A stretch of DNA of 64,000 nucleotides from Gammaproteobacteria bacterium (GTDB lineage: Bacteria; Pseudomonadota; Gammaproteobacteria; Burkholderiales; Burkholderiaceae_C). How positions within the stretch are numbered: the first letter of the stretch is position 1; each line of letters begins with the position of its first letter. Made by a program: the position numbers and the translations under genes. Shown piece by piece: positions 8,831 to 18,589 of the stretch. The stretch covers positions 62,001-126,000 of the forward strand of contig JAHIYE010000010.1 in NCBI GenBank assembly GCA_018815325.1, given 5' to 3'. The notes beneath the pieces are model-generated. The model did not search any database and had not been told where the DNA came from. It worked only from the letters and a program-made list of their open reading frames with translations.

Positions 8831-10197
8831 TCAGATGCCATCTGTGAGGCTTCTGGCCGACGGTGCTCTTGGCGCCACCGGCCAGAGGGGAAGATGAGTG
8901 CAAACCGTGACCCTCGGCCCGGTGTACTTTCAATCATGAGCTCTGCGTTATGGCGTTGCGCCACATGCTTGACGATGGCCAGCCCCAGCCCCGTGCCGCC
9001 AGACTCACGAGAACGGCTGCGATCGACGCGGTAGAAACGTTCGGTCAGGCGGGGCAGGTGCTCTGCATCAATGCCGGGACCAGAATCGGTCACAGCAAAC
9101 TCAGCACGCCCCCCCTCCAGCACCTGCAGGCTGGCATGCACCTTGCCACCGCAGGGGGTGTAGCGAATCGCATTGCTCACCAGATTGGACAAAGCACTGA
9201 GCAACTCACTGGATGAACCCGCAATTTCCAGCTTATCCTGAACATCGAAACTCAAGGCATGGGCACGCCCTCCCGACGCCTGGCATAGCACTGCGGACAG
9301 GGCACGGGCATCCTCTTCAAGTCTCTGCATCAGGGAACTCAGGGAAACCCAGCCATCCGCAGCGGGCAAGGGACTGCCCTCAAGGCGGGACAGCATCAAC
9401 AAGTCATTGACAAGTATCTGCATGCGCTCAGCCTGCTGCGCCATCAGCGCAAGATAACGCTCCCGTTCGGGCTCCTCCAGCGGCAGGGTCTGCAAGGTTT
9501 CCACAAAACCGGACAGCACGGTCAGTGGCGTACGGATCTCATGCGACACATTGGCAACAAAGTCCCGTCGCATGGCCTCAGCCTGCTCCAATGCCGTCAC
9601 ATCGCGTGACAGCACCAGTTGGCGCCCCTTTCCATAGGGATGGATGTGGACAGACAAGGTGACCGGCCGGTTGGGCTTGCTGCCTCGCCCCGGGAACGTG
9701 ACATCACGGGAATAATCATGGCTGGCGTAATAGGCCGCGAAGCGGGGGTCGCGCACCAGGTTGCCAAAGTGCTGAAGCAAATCGCGCTGCACATCAAAGC
9801 CAAAATGCGTAGCTGCAGTCTGGTTAAACCACTCGATGCGCCTCTGACTGTCCAGCAACACCACCCCATTGGGAGAGGCCTGCAAGGCGGCAAGAAATTC
9901 CTGCAGGCGCAATTCACTGTCGCGCGCTTGCTGCTCGCGAGATCGCACCAGCCTGCGCGTACGCTCCGATATTTCGCCCCAGAGTCCGCCACTCAGTGCT
10001 GCGTCGGACATGTCGCCGCGCCGCAGCCACCCCAGCACGCGAAAACCGCGCAGCAAGTCAAATGCAACCCAAAGCAGTCCTGCACTGAAAACCCCAACCA
10101 GCGCACCCAATGCAGGCCGCCCATGGGGCGCAATCAGCCAGCCCGCGAGCGCAGCGGCAAACTGGAATAGCAGGAAAGAGAAAAACCGCCCAAACAT
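8794..10197 (-). CDS. phoR: phosphate regulon sensor histidine kinase PhoR
   Basis: 467 residues. Two N-terminal hydrophobic stretches (about 5-22 and 29-47) form the membrane anchor. A charged segment and a PAS domain (about 100-200, LQASPNGVVLLDSQRRIEWFN) follow. The HisKA motif FVANVSHEIRTPL has the phospho-accepting His at about residue 219, and the ATPase domain has LVSNAIRYTP (N box), VTDSGPGID and GGTGLGLAIVKH. It phosphorylates PhoB when phosphate is low, with PhoU and the Pst transporter holding it off in plenty. It is the last gene of the pst-pho operon, 59 bases after phoB. Its C-terminus runs about 30 residues beyond the usual FALIFP ending and overlaps the convergent hydrolase gene. 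Confidence 0.95.
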   Translation of the reverse strand: MFGRFFSFLLFQFAAALAGWLIAPHGRPALGALVGVFSAGLLWVAFDLLRGFRVLGWLRRGDMSDAALSGGLWGEISERTRRLVRSREQQARDSELRLQEFLAALQASPNGVVLLDSQRRIEWFNQTAATHFGFDVQRDLLQHFGNLVRDPRFAAYYASHDYSRDVTFPGRGSKPNRPVTLSVHIHPYGKGRQLVLSRDVTALEQAEAMRRDFVANVSHEIRTPLTVLSGFVETLQTLPLEEPERERYLALMAQQAERMQILVNDLLMLSRLEGSPLPAADGWVSLSSLMQRLEEDARALSAVLCQASGGRAHALSFDVQDKLEIAGSSSELLSALSNLVSNAIRYTPCGGKVHASLQVLEGGRAEFAVTDSGPGIDAEHLPRLTERFYRVDRSRSRESGGTGLGLAIVKHVAQRHNAELMIESTPGRGSRFALIFPSGRWRQEHRRPEASQMASDQRVEITSTSLS

Positions 10198-10256
10198 GGC
10201 AGATGGTCAGTTGAGTGAAAGACCAACGCGTCGTTGACCCTCAGGCGTCCCCGCCA

Positions 10257-10976
10257 TCAGGACTTCCCGCTCACGGGGGCAGACACCGCAGGCTGGGCAG
10301 TCAGGCGATAACCTGCGCCACGCACGGTTTCGACCATCACGCCGGCAGCACCCAGGGCTTCGCGCAGACGCTTCACATGCACATCCACCGTGCGTTCCTC
10401 GATGAACACATGATCACCCCAGACCTTGTCGAGTAACTGGGAGCGGCTGTGCACGCGTTCCGCGTGGTTCAACAGGAAATGCAGCAGTTTGAACTCCGTC
10501 GGTCCGAGCTTGAGCAACTGGTCGTTATAGGTCACACGGTGCGTGGAGGCATCCAGGATGAGATCGCCCACCGTCACCACGCCCTCGGTCTGTTCCGGTG
10601 CACGCCGCCGTAGCACGGCACGGATGCGGGCCAGCATTTCCTTGGTGGAAAATGGCTTGGCCATGTAGTCATCCGCCCCAGCATCGAGTCCTGCAACGCG
10701 GTCAGATTCGTCGCCACGCGCGGTGAGCATGATGATCGGCACCTCTTTGGTGCGGGTATGACTGCGCCAGCGTTTGGCCAGTGTCAGCCCACTCTCACCC
10801 GGCAGCATCCAGTCCAGCATGATGACATCCGGCAGGACCGCATCAAGTTCGCGCTGGGCGCTGGCGCTGTCCATGGCCCAAGTAGGCGCAAAACCGTTAT
10901 GCCGCAGGTTCACCGCGATGAGTTCAGCGATAGCGGGCTCGTCTTCAACAATCAGAACTCTGGGGTGATTCTTCAT
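10257..10976 (-). CDS. phoB: phosphate regulon response regulator PhoB
   Basis: 239 residues. The receiver domain has the acidic pair E11-D12, the phospho-acceptor Asp at residue 55 (MLDWMLPGESG) and the switch lysine in YMAKPFSTKE. The OmpR-type winged helix follows, with the recognition region HVFIEERTVDVHVKRLREAL and the wing VRGAGYRL. It binds 11-bp direct repeats (Pho boxes), several of which are seen in this window. It overlaps phoU by 4 bases (ATGA) and precedes phoR. Confidence 0.97.
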   Translation of the reverse strand: MKNHPRVLIVEDEPAIAELIAVNLRHNGFAPTWAMDSASAQRELDAVLPDVIMLDWMLPGESGLTLAKRWRSHTRTKEVPIIMLTARGDESDRVAGLDAGADDYMAKPFSTKEMLARIRAVLRRRAPEQTEGVVTVGDLILDASTHRVTYNDQLLKLGPTEFKLLHFLLNHAERVHSRSQLLDKVWGDHVFIEERTVDVHVKRLREALGAAGVMVETVRGAGYRLTAQPAVSAPVSGKS

Positions 10977-11674
10977 TTCACAGCGGACTCAATCTGTTCC
11001 ATGGAGGTATGCCGCACGTCCGTGCCCTTGACGATGTAGATGATCAATTCGGCAATGTTCTTGGCATGGTCGCCAATGCGCTCAATCGCTTTGGCCAGGA
11101 ACAAGAGGTCAAGACTGGGAGAGATCATGCGGGGATCTTCCATCATGTAAGTGACGAGCTTGCGCACAAAGCCACCGAACTCCTGGTCGATCTGGTCGTC
11201 CTCCTTGAGGATGGAAACAGCAGCGGCGGTGTCGAGCCGGGCGAATGCATCAAGCGACTTGCGCAACAGGCTGGATGCCAGATCGGCAGCCACACGCAAC
11301 TCCATGGATGGCAAGGCACGCGGAGCACCGCTGCTGATGATGGAGCGCACCATGCGTGCAATCTTTTCAGCTTCATCGCCCACCCGCTCCAGATTGGCGG
11401 TCGCCTTGGAGATGGCCATCAGCAAACGCAGGTCGCGGGCCGTGGGCTGACGCCGCCCGATGATCGACGACAGTTCGCGATCAATCTCGATTTCCATGGC
11501 ATTGACGCGCGGCTCCGTGGCGGTGACCTGGTCAGCCACTTCAACGCTGAACTGCGACAGCGCATAGATAGCCTGCCTGATCTGGGACTCCACCAGTCCA
11601 CCGAGCTCCATGACACGCGTGGATACGGCGCTGAGCTCACTGTCAAACTGTGTGGATAGATGTTTTTCCGGCAT
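10973..11674 (-). CDS. phoU: phosphate signalling protein PhoU
   Basis: 233 residues from the ATG at 11672-11674, which has AAGGAG upstream; the reading frame stays open farther upstream but that extension runs into pstB. It shows the two PhoU repeats: MELGGLVESQIRQAIYALSQF near the N-terminus, with metal-cluster motifs E..RVG.EAEKIA (NLERVGDEAEKIARMV) and AIERIGDHAKNIAELI in the second half. It links the Pst transporter to PhoR, repressing the Pho response when phosphate is ample. It lies 10 bases after pstB and overlaps phoB. Confidence 0.97.
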   Translation of the reverse strand: MPEKHLSTQFDSELSAVSTRVMELGGLVESQIRQAIYALSQFSVEVADQVTATEPRVNAMEIEIDRELSSIIGRRQPTARDLRLLMAISKATANLERVGDEAEKIARMVRSIISSGAPRALPSMELRVAADLASSLLRKSLDAFARLDTAAAVSILKEDDQIDQEFGGFVRKLVTYMMEDPRMISPSLDLLFLAKAIERIGDHAKNIAELIIYIVKGTDVRHTSMEQIESAVK

Positions 11675-11684
11675 AGCTGTCTCC

Positions 11685-12464
11685 TTAACCAAATCGGCCT
11701 GTGATGTAGTCTTCTGTTTCTTTTCGCTTGGGCTTGAAGAACATCTGCTCAGTCGAGCCAAACTCCACCAGGTCACCAAGGTACATATAGGCAGTGTAGT
11801 CACTGCAGCGCGCAGCCTGCTGCATGTTGTGGGTCACGATGACCACTGTGTAGTCGTTCTTGAGCTCGGTGATCAGCTCTTCGATCTTGGCCGTGGAAAT
11901 TGGATCCAGCGCCGAACAGGGCTCGTCCAACAGAATCACCTCGGGCTTGATGGCAATACCGCGGGCGATGCACAAGCGCTGCTGCTGACCACCCGACAGA
12001 CTGCCCCCGCTCTGATTGAGCTTGTCCTTCACCTCGTTCCACAGGGCCGCTTTCCGCAGTGCCCATTCCACGCGCTCTTCCATGTCGGTCGTGTTGAGAG
12101 ATTCGAACAGCTTGACCCCGAACGCGATGTTGTCGTAGATCGACATGGGGAAAGGCGTGGGCTTCTGAAACACCATGCCGACCTTGGCTCGCAGCAGGGC
12201 CACGTCTTTTTTACTGGTCAGCAGGTTCTCACCATCCAGCAGGATTTCACCTTCTGCGCGCTGGTCCGGGTACAGCTCGAACATGCGGTTGAACACCCGC
12301 AGCAAGGTGGATTTTCCACAGCCCGATGGGCCGATAAAGGCCGTCACCATCTTCTCGGGGATTTCGAGGTTGATGCCCTTGAGCGCGTGGAACTTGCCGT
12401 AGTAAAAGTCCAGGTTCTTGACTGAAACTTTCGATGCGTAACCTGAAGTCTGAAGATTGTCCAT
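11685..12464 (-). CDS. pstB: phosphate ABC transporter ATP-binding protein PstB
   Basis: 259 residues. Walker [10 protein letters not shown] is at about 45-53, the Q-loop in [17 protein letters not shown], the ABC signature LSGGQQQRL, Walker [14 protein letters not shown] and the H-loop VIVTHNMQQ. It energises phosphate import through PstCA. It lies 41 bases downstream of pstA in the pst-pho operon. The sequence is highly conserved, with no odd features. Confidence 0.98.
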   Translation of the reverse strand: MDNLQTSGYASKVSVKNLDFYYGKFHALKGINLEIPEKMVTAFIGPSGCGKSTLLRVFNRMFELYPDQRAEGEILLDGENLLTSKKDVALLRAKVGMVFQKPTPFPMSIYDNIAFGVKLFESLNTTDMEERVEWALRKAALWNEVKDKLNQSGGSLSGGQQQRLCIARGIAIKPEVILLDEPCSALDPISTAKIEELITELKNDYTVVIVTHNMQQAARCSDYTAYMYLGDLVEFGSTEQMFFKPKRKETEDYITGRFG

Positions 12465-12505
12465 CCGGTAGCCTTGGTGATTAGTGTGTTGCGGGCGAAA
12501 CGCCC

Positions 12506-13366
12506 TCAGTTCTTGTTGCGAGTCAGTACACGCGCCAGAATGTTCAGGCCCAGCACCGTCACGGTGATCAGTAAAACACCGGCCCAGGCCAGCTTTTGCC
12601 AGTTCTCATAAGGACTCATCGCAAACTTGAAAATCGTGACCGGCAAGCTGGACATGGGATCTCCGAGGTTGGAGGTCCAGAACTGGTTGTTCAGGGCCGT
12701 GAACAGCAGGGGTGCTGTTTCACCAGAAATACGCGCCACCGCCAGCAGAATGCCCGTGAGAATCCCGGCCCTCGCGGCCTTCATGGTAATGCTGAGGATC
12801 ACTTTCCACTTGGGCGCACCCAGGGCGTAAGCGGCTTCCCGCAAGCCGGCTGGCACCAGTTGCAGCATATTTTCGGTCGTGCGGATCACGATGGGGATGA
12901 CGATGAGGGCCAGCGCCATCGCGCCCGCCCAGCCAGAAAAGGTCTTGTAGCGAGCCACAATGACTGCATACACAAACAGGCCGATCACAATGGAGGGCGC
13001 GGACAGCAGGATGTCATTGACAAAGCGTGTCACGGAAGCGAGCCAGCCCTTGGGGTCGTACTCCGCCAGGTAAATGCCGGCCATGACGCCAATCGGCGTA
13101 CCCACAAAGGTGGACAACAGCACCATCAGGAAGGAACCATAGATGGCATTGGCCAGACCACCGACCTCATTGGGCGGCGGGGTCATCTCGGTGAAAGTGG
13201 CCAGTGCCAGACCTCCCACACCCAGCCGCAGGGTTTCCCACAAAATCCAGAATAACCAGAACAGGCCAAAACCCATGGCCAGCATGGACATGGTCAGCGC
13301 AATCGCATTTACACGCTTGCGGCGCGCGAAAGCCGCCACTCGTGCTTCGTCAAGTGAAATGCTCAT
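12506..13366 (-). CDS. pstA: phosphate ABC transporter permease PstA
   Basis: 286 residues with six predicted membrane helices. The binding-protein-dependent permease EAA loop is [20 protein letters not shown] (about 175-195). It forms the inner-membrane channel with PstC. Its ATG overlaps the pstC stop codon (ATGA at 13363-13366), so translation of the two subunits is coupled. Confidence 0.97.
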   Translation of the reverse strand: MSISLDEARVAAFARRKRVNAIALTMSMLAMGFGLFWLFWILWETLRLGVGGLALATFTEMTPPPNEVGGLANAIYGSFLMVLLSTFVGTPIGVMAGIYLAEYDPKGWLASVTRFVNDILLSAPSIVIGLFVYAVIVARYKTFSGWAGAMALALIVIPIVIRTTENMLQLVPAGLREAAYALGAPKWKVILSITMKAARAGILTGILLAVARISGETAPLLFTALNNQFWTSNLGDPMSSLPVTIFKFAMSPYENWQKLAWAGVLLITVTVLGLNILARVLTRNKN

Positions 13367-14394
13367 GATTTGGTCCCTTCACTCTTTTTGAGCTGGGCCA
13401 GCAGCACTTTCGATAGCGCAAGCACCACGAAGGTGATCATGAACAGCACCAGACCCAGGTAGATCAGGGAGGCCTGATGCAGCCCGGTGGAGGCCTCGGC
13501 AAACTCATTGGCAAGTGCCGACGTGATGCTGTTGGCTGCCTGGAACAGGCTCAGGGAATCCAGTTGATTCATGTTGCCGATCACGAAGGTGATGGCCATG
13601 GTTTCACCGATCGCACGCCCCAAGCCCAGCATGATGCCCCCCACGACGCCAGCCTTGGTGTAAGGCAATACCACCTTGAAGACAACCTCCCAGGTCGTGG
13701 CACCCAGACCATAGGCAGATTCCTTGAGCAGTGCCGGCGTGACCTCGAACACGTCACGCATCACCGAGGCGATGAAGGGGATCACCATGATGGCCAGGAT
13801 GATGCCGGCCGACAGGATACCGATACCCACCGGCGGACCAGCCACCAGAGCCCCCAGATAAGGAACGCCGCTGAGCATGGACTGCAGCGGCATTTGTACA
13901 TATTGGGCAAGAATGGGGCCGAACACAAGCAGGCCCCACATGCCGTAGACGATAGATGGAACAGCTGCCAGCAATTCGATGGCAGTACCCAGTGGCCGCT
14001 TGAGCCAGGCGGGCGACATTTCCGTGAGAAACAAGGCGATGCCAAAACTCACGGGCACCGCAATCAGCAAGGCGATGAATGAAGTCGCCAGGGTGCCGTA
14101 GATCATGACTAGACCGCCAAAATCCTCCTGCACCGGGTCCCAGACAGGGCTAACCAGAAAGCCCAATCCGAATTTTTCAATCGCTGGCATGGCGCCGACC
14201 AGCAAGGAAATGATGATGCCAGCCAGCAGGCCCAGGGTTAAAAGGGCCGCCCCTTTGGCGGCCCACCCGAACAACACATCGGCAAACGGGCCGAAACGGG
14301 CAGATTTGGGCGGTTCTGGATTGATCATGGTTCTTCCCGACGATATTTCCGGGTTTCCTAATGAAACCCCATTTGCCGGAAGTGTAGATGACAT
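13363..14394 (-). CDS. pstC: phosphate ABC transporter permease PstC
   Basis: 343 residues from the ATG at 14392-14394, chosen because GGAG stands 6 bases upstream. A later ATG at 14326-14328, also with a purine-rich site (GGGAAG), would give a 321-residue protein closer to the E. coli length, and remains possible. About seven hydrophobic segments are present, with the permease loop [20 protein letters not shown]. It pairs with PstA in the high-affinity phosphate channel. It follows pstS by 40 bases. Confidence 0.95.
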   Translation of the reverse strand: MSSTLPANGVSLGNPEISSGRTMINPEPPKSARFGPFADVLFGWAAKGAALLTLGLLAGIIISLLVGAMPAIEKFGLGFLVSPVWDPVQEDFGGLVMIYGTLATSFIALLIAVPVSFGIALFLTEMSPAWLKRPLGTAIELLAAVPSIVYGMWGLLVFGPILAQYVQMPLQSMLSGVPYLGALVAGPPVGIGILSAGIILAIMVIPFIASVMRDVFEVTPALLKESAYGLGATTWEVVFKVVLPYTKAGVVGGIMLGLGRAIGETMAITFVIGNMNQLDSLSLFQAANSITSALANEFAEASTGLHQASLIYLGLVLFMITFVVLALSKVLLAQLKKSEGTKS

Positions 14395-14434
14395 ATTCAG
14401 CTCCGCTTTCATCATGCCCAAGGGTCGTTGCGAT

Positions 14435-15478
14435 TTACTTGTAGGCAATGGCTTTGCCAGAGCTGTCCTTGATGTTGGCCCAGGACTTCTCGATGGCGGC
14501 CTTCACGCTGGCAGGCATGGGCACGTAGTCGAGGTCATCGGCCGTCTTGTCGCCATTCTTGTAGGCCCACGAGAAGAACTTGAGCGTCCCGGCAGCAGCT
14601 TCTGGCTTGTCCTGCACCTTGTGCATCAGAATGAAAGTCGCACCCGTCAGAGGCCATGAATCCTTGCCAGGCTGATTGGTCAGAATCTGGTAGAAGCTCT
14701 TGTCCCAGCTCGCACCAGCTGCGGCAGCCTTGAAGGAGACATCATCTGGAGAGACAAAGTTGCCCGCCTGGTTCTGCATTTGGGCAAACACCATCTTGCT
14801 TTGCTTGACGTAGGCATATTCCACGTAGCCGATCGAGTTGGGCAGACGACCCACAAATGCGGCCACGCCTTCATTACCCTTGCCACCTGCGCCCACGGGC
14901 CAGTTCACGGCTGTGCCCTCGCCAACCTTGGTTTTCCATTCGGCATTGGCTTTGCTGAGGTAGTTGGTGAAAATAAAGGATGTGCCGGAACCGTCTGCGC
15001 GGCGCACCGGTGCAATCGCTGCATCAGGCAGTGCCAAAGAGGGGTTCAGGGCCTTGATGGCCGCATCGCTCCACTTGGTGATCTTGCCCAGGTAGATGTC
15101 GCCCAGAACCTGGCCGTTGAGCTTGAGCTGACCTGCTGTGATGCCCTGGATGTTCACCACGGGCACGACGCCACCAATGACGGTGGGAAATTGCAACTGA
15201 TTTTTCTTGGCCAGGTCTTCGTCGCTCAGAGGCATATCGGAAGCACCAAAATCCACCGTTTTGGCATCGATCTGGCGAATGCCGGCACCCGAGCCGACAG
15301 ACTGGTAGTTGATCTTGGCCCCAGTGGCCTTGTTGTATTCAGAAGCCCACTTGGAATACAGGGGTGCCGGGAAACTGGCACCCGCACCCGTGGCATCCTG
15401 GGCGCTGGCGTGGCCGGACAAGGCCAGCGCGGCAACAGCCGTGAGGCCGAGGACTGCGCGGTTCAGGGTCATGTTCAT
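14435..15478 (-). CDS. pstS: periplasmic phosphate-binding protein PstS
   Basis: 347 residues with a clear signal peptide (hydrophobic core [12 protein letters not shown], cleavage after SAQ near residue 27). The mature start [17 protein letters not shown] is the hallmark of PstS. Phosphate-contacting segments are seen in [12 protein letters not shown] and [17 protein letters not shown] strong ribosome site (AGGAG) precedes the ATG. It is the first gene of the seven-gene pst-pho operon, transcribed from the region carrying a two-unit Pho box on the minus strand. Confidence 0.98.
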   Translation of the reverse strand: MNMTLNRAVLGLTAVAALALSGHASAQDATGAGASFPAPLYSKWASEYNKATGAKINYQSVGSGAGIRQIDAKTVDFGASDMPLSDEDLAKKNQLQFPTVIGGVVPVVNIQGITAGQLKLNGQVLGDIYLGKITKWSDAAIKALNPSLALPDAAIAPVRRADGSGTSFIFTNYLSKANAEWKTKVGEGTAVNWPVGAGGKGNEGVAAFVGRLPNSIGYVEYAYVKQSKMVFAQMQNQAGNFVSPDDVSFKAAAAGASWDKSFYQILTNQPGKDSWPLTGATFILMHKVQDKPEAAAGTLKFFSWAYKNGDKTADDLDYVPMPASVKAAIEKSWANIKDSSGKAIAYK

Positions 15479-15524
15479 CAGAAGCTCCTAGAAGGTTGTT
15501 AAGGAAGCCCAAACTTTAAGAAGT

Positions 15525-15546
15525 TTTCATGACAGCAATGTGACAG
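15525..15546 (-). promoter_or_regulatory. Pho box upstream of pstS
   Basis: Read on the minus strand, two direct repeats, CTGTCACATTG (15546-15536) and CTGTCATGAAA (15535-15525), stand exactly 11 bases apart. This is the classic PhoB site spacing. The last unit ends 46 bases before the pstS ATG, with a TAAAGT-like -10 in between. Two perfect CTGTCA cores make this a confident PhoB target. Confidence 0.85.
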
Positions 15547-15570
15547 TTGCCACGATCCAGTCCGGCCAGA

Positions 15571-15625
15571 TTGTCATTTTATTGTCATAAATTATTCATC
15601 CCGTCATCATGTGACTGTCATGCTG
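15571..15625 (+). promoter_or_regulatory. plus-strand Pho-box array facing the divergent binding-protein gene
   Basis: On the plus strand TTGTCATTTTA (15571) and TTGTCATAAAT (15582) form a Pho box with 11-base spacing. Continuing in the same 11-base phase are a weaker TATTCATCCCG (15593), a poor unit (15604) and a perfect CTGTCATGCTG (15615). The array lies 150 bases upstream of the gene at 15776 and back to back with the pstS Pho box. It may drive the divergent gene or add to pstS control. The rest of 15479-15775 holds no gene. Confidence 0.7.
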
Positions 15626-15745
15626 GCCTGACATGCTGGCACCTCGTATCAGAGCAGCCAGTTCCTGGGCGTAGCGTTCTCAGTCATGGATTGACCCGTC
15701 GCTCATAAATACCCATGTTTTTGACACCCAGACCTTATAAATACT

Positions 15746-15775
15746 GCGCTGATAGCTACTATTTTTATAGCATTT
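15746..15775. repeat. partial copy of a dispersed short repeat
   Basis: The stretch GATAGCTACTATTTTTATAGC ends just before the ATG at 15776. It resembles the AT-rich end of the repeat copies at 28281-28342, 36969-37037 and 48973-49032, and includes an imperfect TAGCTA/TATAGC symmetry. It abuts the start codon, so it supplies most of the ribosome-binding region, where no Shine-Dalgarno sequence is visible. Confidence 0.35.
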
Positions 15776-16954
15776 ATGACTCCTCCCCACCCTCCCAAGC
15801 CCCGCTACCCGTCTTCGATCACGCCACTCCACCGCCGCAGCCTGTTGCGTAGCATCACTGGACTGGGTGTGGCTACTGCCTGGCCTGCCTGGGGCCAGGT
15901 CAGGCAGTCGACCAGCCCCATGCGCAGCCTGACCATCGCCCAGGTGGTAGACACGTCTGCCTCGCAGCAGGATGTGTCACGGGACTTCTTGACGGGCGCA
16001 CGCGCTGCCTGGCAGGACATCAATCTCAAAGGGGGTATCAGGGGACGCCAGGTACAGCATCTCGCGTTGGAGGTGGATAGCAGCGCAGCCTCCCTGCAAG
16101 GCGTGCTTGACACCCTCAGAGCGCAGCCCCATATCGTGGCGCTGTCGGGCACCGTGGGCGCCAGAACAGCTGCCCGCCTGGGCAAGCTGTTACACGAAGA
16201 TCCCCTGGCTATCGCCCATGTCGCCCCATGGCTTCAAAGCCCTGAAACCGAAGGCGATGAAAGTACCTTTGCCATCTTTGCCTCGCGGCAGGAACAGATA
16301 GCTCACGCACTGAAATCCCTCTCCGTCATGGGGGTGCCTGAGCTGGGGGTGGTATTTGCCTCCCGCCAGGATTACGACAACTATCGCAACGATGTTGAAC
16401 GCATGGCCACGCAGCTGAAGATCCGGATGCAGGCTCTGCCCCCTGACGGGGATCTCAAGCGTACTGGCCAAGCCCTGCATGCAAGCACACCAGCCATCCT
16501 GCTCTTTATGGGGGGCACACCGGAACTGGTGCAGTTCACGCAAGGGATTGAAAAACAAAACCGCCAGCGCTATGTGGTCGCCCTGGCTGACGTGAATCTG
16601 CAAACCCTCATGCAAATGGGCGCCGCACGCAACACGCCCATCGTGGCCACCCAGGTGGTGCCCATGGTCACATCGAGCCAGCCCATCGTGCGCGCCTACC
16701 GGGAAACCTTGGCACGCCTCTTCGACGAACCCCCTACCCCACTCAGCCTCGCAGGCTTTCTGGCTGCTCGCTACACCCACGACATCATGAGCAGCATCGA
16801 GGGATCGCCAACCCGACAGAACACCTTGCAGGCTTTTCAGCGCCGCGTCAGCGTGGATCTGGGCGGCTTCAGGATCAGCTACAACGGCCTGCAACGCAAC
16901 AACGCCTATGTGACGCAAAGCATGCTGACATCCGATGGCAGAGTCATTGGCTGA
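15776..16954 (+). CDS. periplasmic ligand-binding protein, LivJ-type (orphan ABC substrate-binding protein)
   Basis: 392 residues. The N-terminus has a twin-arginine-like signal (R20-R21 followed by SLLRSITGLGVATAWPAWG, cleavage near residue 40). The mature part follows the type I periplasmic-binding fold of branched-chain amino-acid binding proteins: SLTIAQVVDTSASQQDVSRDF, IVALSGTVGARTAARL, LGVVFASRQDYDNYRNDVER and a C-terminal RRVSVDLGGFRISYNG. No permease or ATPase for a LivJ system is nearby. Its place, divergent from pstS behind a plus-strand Pho-box array and in front of ppx, suggests a Pho-regulated sensor or importer partner, but no ligand can be inferred. Confidence 0.75.
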   Translation: MTPPHPPKPRYPSSITPLHRRSLLRSITGLGVATAWPAWGQVRQSTSPMRSLTIAQVVDTSASQQDVSRDFLTGARAAWQDINLKGGIRGRQVQHLALEVDSSAASLQGVLDTLRAQPHIVALSGTVGARTAARLGKLLHEDPLAIAHVAPWLQSPETEGDESTFAIFASRQEQIAHALKSLSVMGVPELGVVFASRQDYDNYRNDVERMATQLKIRMQALPPDGDLKRTGQALHASTPAILLFMGGTPELVQFTQGIEKQNRQRYVVALADVNLQTLMQMGAARNTPIVATQVVPMVTSSQPIVRAYRETLARLFDEPPTPLSLAGFLAARYTHDIMSSIEGSPTRQNTLQAFQRRVSVDLGGFRISYNGLQRNNAYVTQSMLTSDGRVIG

Positions 16955-17024
16955 CTTTCACCGCCTCACGCGCCAAAGTGGTCGAAGGCAATGCTATGCT
17001 GGCCGGCAGAAACACACTGAATCC

Positions 17025-18530
17025 ATGCAAAACGGAACCCGCCTTGCCGCTGTCGACCTGGGCTCGAACAGCTTTCGCCTTGAAATTGGCCGCCTGGATC
17101 ACGGGCAAATCCACCGCAACGAATACCTCAAGGAAACCGTTCGCCAGGGCAATGGGCTCGATGAAGAACGCAACCTCACACCCGAAGCCATGCAACGTGG
17201 CTGGGATTGTCTGGCGCGATTTGGTGAGCGACTCGCCGGCTTCAAGCCGGGCCAGGTCCGTGCCATTGCCACCCAGACCCTGCGGGAAGCCCGCAACCGC
17301 GAAGCGTTCCTGGCCCATGCGCAAAACATACTTGGCTTCCCTATCGACGTGATCTCCGGCCGCGAAGAAGCGCGGCTGATCTACCAGGGCGTGGCGCACA
17401 TGTTGCCGCAGTCGGATGAACGCCGCCTGGTCGTCGACATCGGCGGACGCTCAACTGAACTGATCCTGGGCCAGTCTTTTGATGCCCGCGTCATGGAGTC
17501 CTATCGGGTCGGCAGCGTGGCATGGTCCATGCGGTATTTTGAGCAAGGCCAGTTCACGCCAAGGGCATTCAAGGCAGCCGAGATCGCCGCCAAGGCAGTG
17601 CTTGATGAAGCCCTCAATGCCTACCCACGAGAGGCCTGGGATGTGGCCTACGGCTCCTCGGGCACGATCGGGGCGGTAAGCGACGTATTGACAGCAGCAG
17701 GCTGGGATGCCGGCAGTGTCACGCAGGAGGGGCTGGACTGGCTACTGGAGCGCCTGCTCAAGGCGCAAACTGCGGACAGGCTGCGCATGGACAACCTCAA
17801 AGAGGATCGACGTGCCGTGATCGGCGGCGGCATCAGCGTGCTGCGAGCCGTATTCGACCTGCTGGGCATCGAAGAAATGCATGCGGCAGAAGGTGCATTG
17901 CGCCACGGCGCCCTCTATGACCTGCTCGACCGCGAGCACGAGCAGACCGATTTGCGCGCCACCAGCATCAACCGTCTGGCACTCAAGTTTGAGGTCGACA
18001 AGGCTCACGCCCAGCGGGTTGGCAAAGTGGCACGCAATCTGTTTCAGCAAGCCTGCAAACCCTTGTCGCCAAGCGACGACACGGAACACCACAAACAACT
18101 GGGATGGGCCGCCCAGCTGCATGAAATGGGCAGCCTGATCTCCCACAGCGACTATCACAAGCATGGCGCCTACATCCTCGACCATGCCGACACACCCGGC
18201 TTCTCCATGTCTGAGTTGCACCGCCTGAGCCTGCTGGTGCTGGGTCACCGCGGCAAGCTGCGCAAACTGGAGCTTGACTTCACCGATTCAGCGGCCGTGT
18301 GCCAGTTACTTGCCTTGCGGCTGGCCGTGATACTGTGTCACGCGCGACGTGAACCTGACGTCAAACAGCTGACACTGCAGTTCATGCAGCAGCCCGCACC
18401 CACGTTTACCCTCACGTGCAGCCCAGCCTGGGCACAGACCTACCCTCAGTCAGCCCATCTGCTGCGTGAAGAGGTCCTGGCTTGGCAAAGAATGCCCTGC
18501 ACGCTGGTGCTGAAAGGTTGCACGCCCTGA
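17025..18530 (+). CDS. ppx: exopolyphosphatase (Ppx/GppA family)
   Basis: 501 residues from the ATG at 17025, where the family begins (LAAVDLGSNSFRLEIG; the frame stays open upstream without homology). ASKHA ATPase motifs are visible: the phosphate-1 loop DLGSNSFRL, VVDIGGRSTELILG (phosphate 2), GSSGTIGAVS and GGGISVLRAVF. A C-terminal HD-like domain carries HKQLGWAAQLHEMG and SHSDYHKHGAYIL. It releases phosphate from polyphosphate ends and may also act on pppGpp. The partner polyphosphate kinase lies 1 kb away on the opposite strand. No Pho box was seen directly upstream; a TATGCT -10-like element is at 16993-16998. Confidence 0.94.
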   Translation: MQNGTRLAAVDLGSNSFRLEIGRLDHGQIHRNEYLKETVRQGNGLDEERNLTPEAMQRGWDCLARFGERLAGFKPGQVRAIATQTLREARNREAFLAHAQNILGFPIDVISGREEARLIYQGVAHMLPQSDERRLVVDIGGRSTELILGQSFDARVMESYRVGSVAWSMRYFEQGQFTPRAFKAAEIAAKAVLDEALNAYPREAWDVAYGSSGTIGAVSDVLTAAGWDAGSVTQEGLDWLLERLLKAQTADRLRMDNLKEDRRAVIGGGISVLRAVFDLLGIEEMHAAEGALRHGALYDLLDREHEQTDLRATSINRLALKFEVDKAHAQRVGKVARNLFQQACKPLSPSDDTEHHKQLGWAAQLHEMGSLISHSDYHKHGAYILDHADTPGFSMSELHRLSLLVLGHRGKLRKLELDFTDSAAVCQLLALRLAVILCHARREPDVKQLTLQFMQQPAPTFTLTCSPAWAQTYPQSAHLLREEVLAWQRMPCTLVLKGCTP

Positions 18531-18540
18531 TTTCCTAAAC

Positions 18541-18568
18541 GATATAAACTATTTATACTGTTTATATC
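18541..18568. promoter_or_regulatory. perfect 9-bp inverted repeat, likely operator
   Basis: GATATAAAC (18541-18549) and GTTTATATC (18560-18568) are exact inverted copies separated by 10 AT-rich bases, which themselves contain a related TTTATA. It is centred 35 bases upstream of the ATG at 18590. It lacks the GC-rich stem and T run of a terminator. The downstream gene encodes a ribbon-helix-helix-like protein, a fold whose members often repress their own promoter through such palindromes. Confidence 0.6.
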
Positions 18569-18589
18569 ATTCACCCAAGGAGTCATTTC

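Noticed and set aside
11610-12425. A 271-codon frame antisense to phoU and pstB
   Set aside because: Shadow of two strongly conserved genes; starts and ends are unrelated to any signal.
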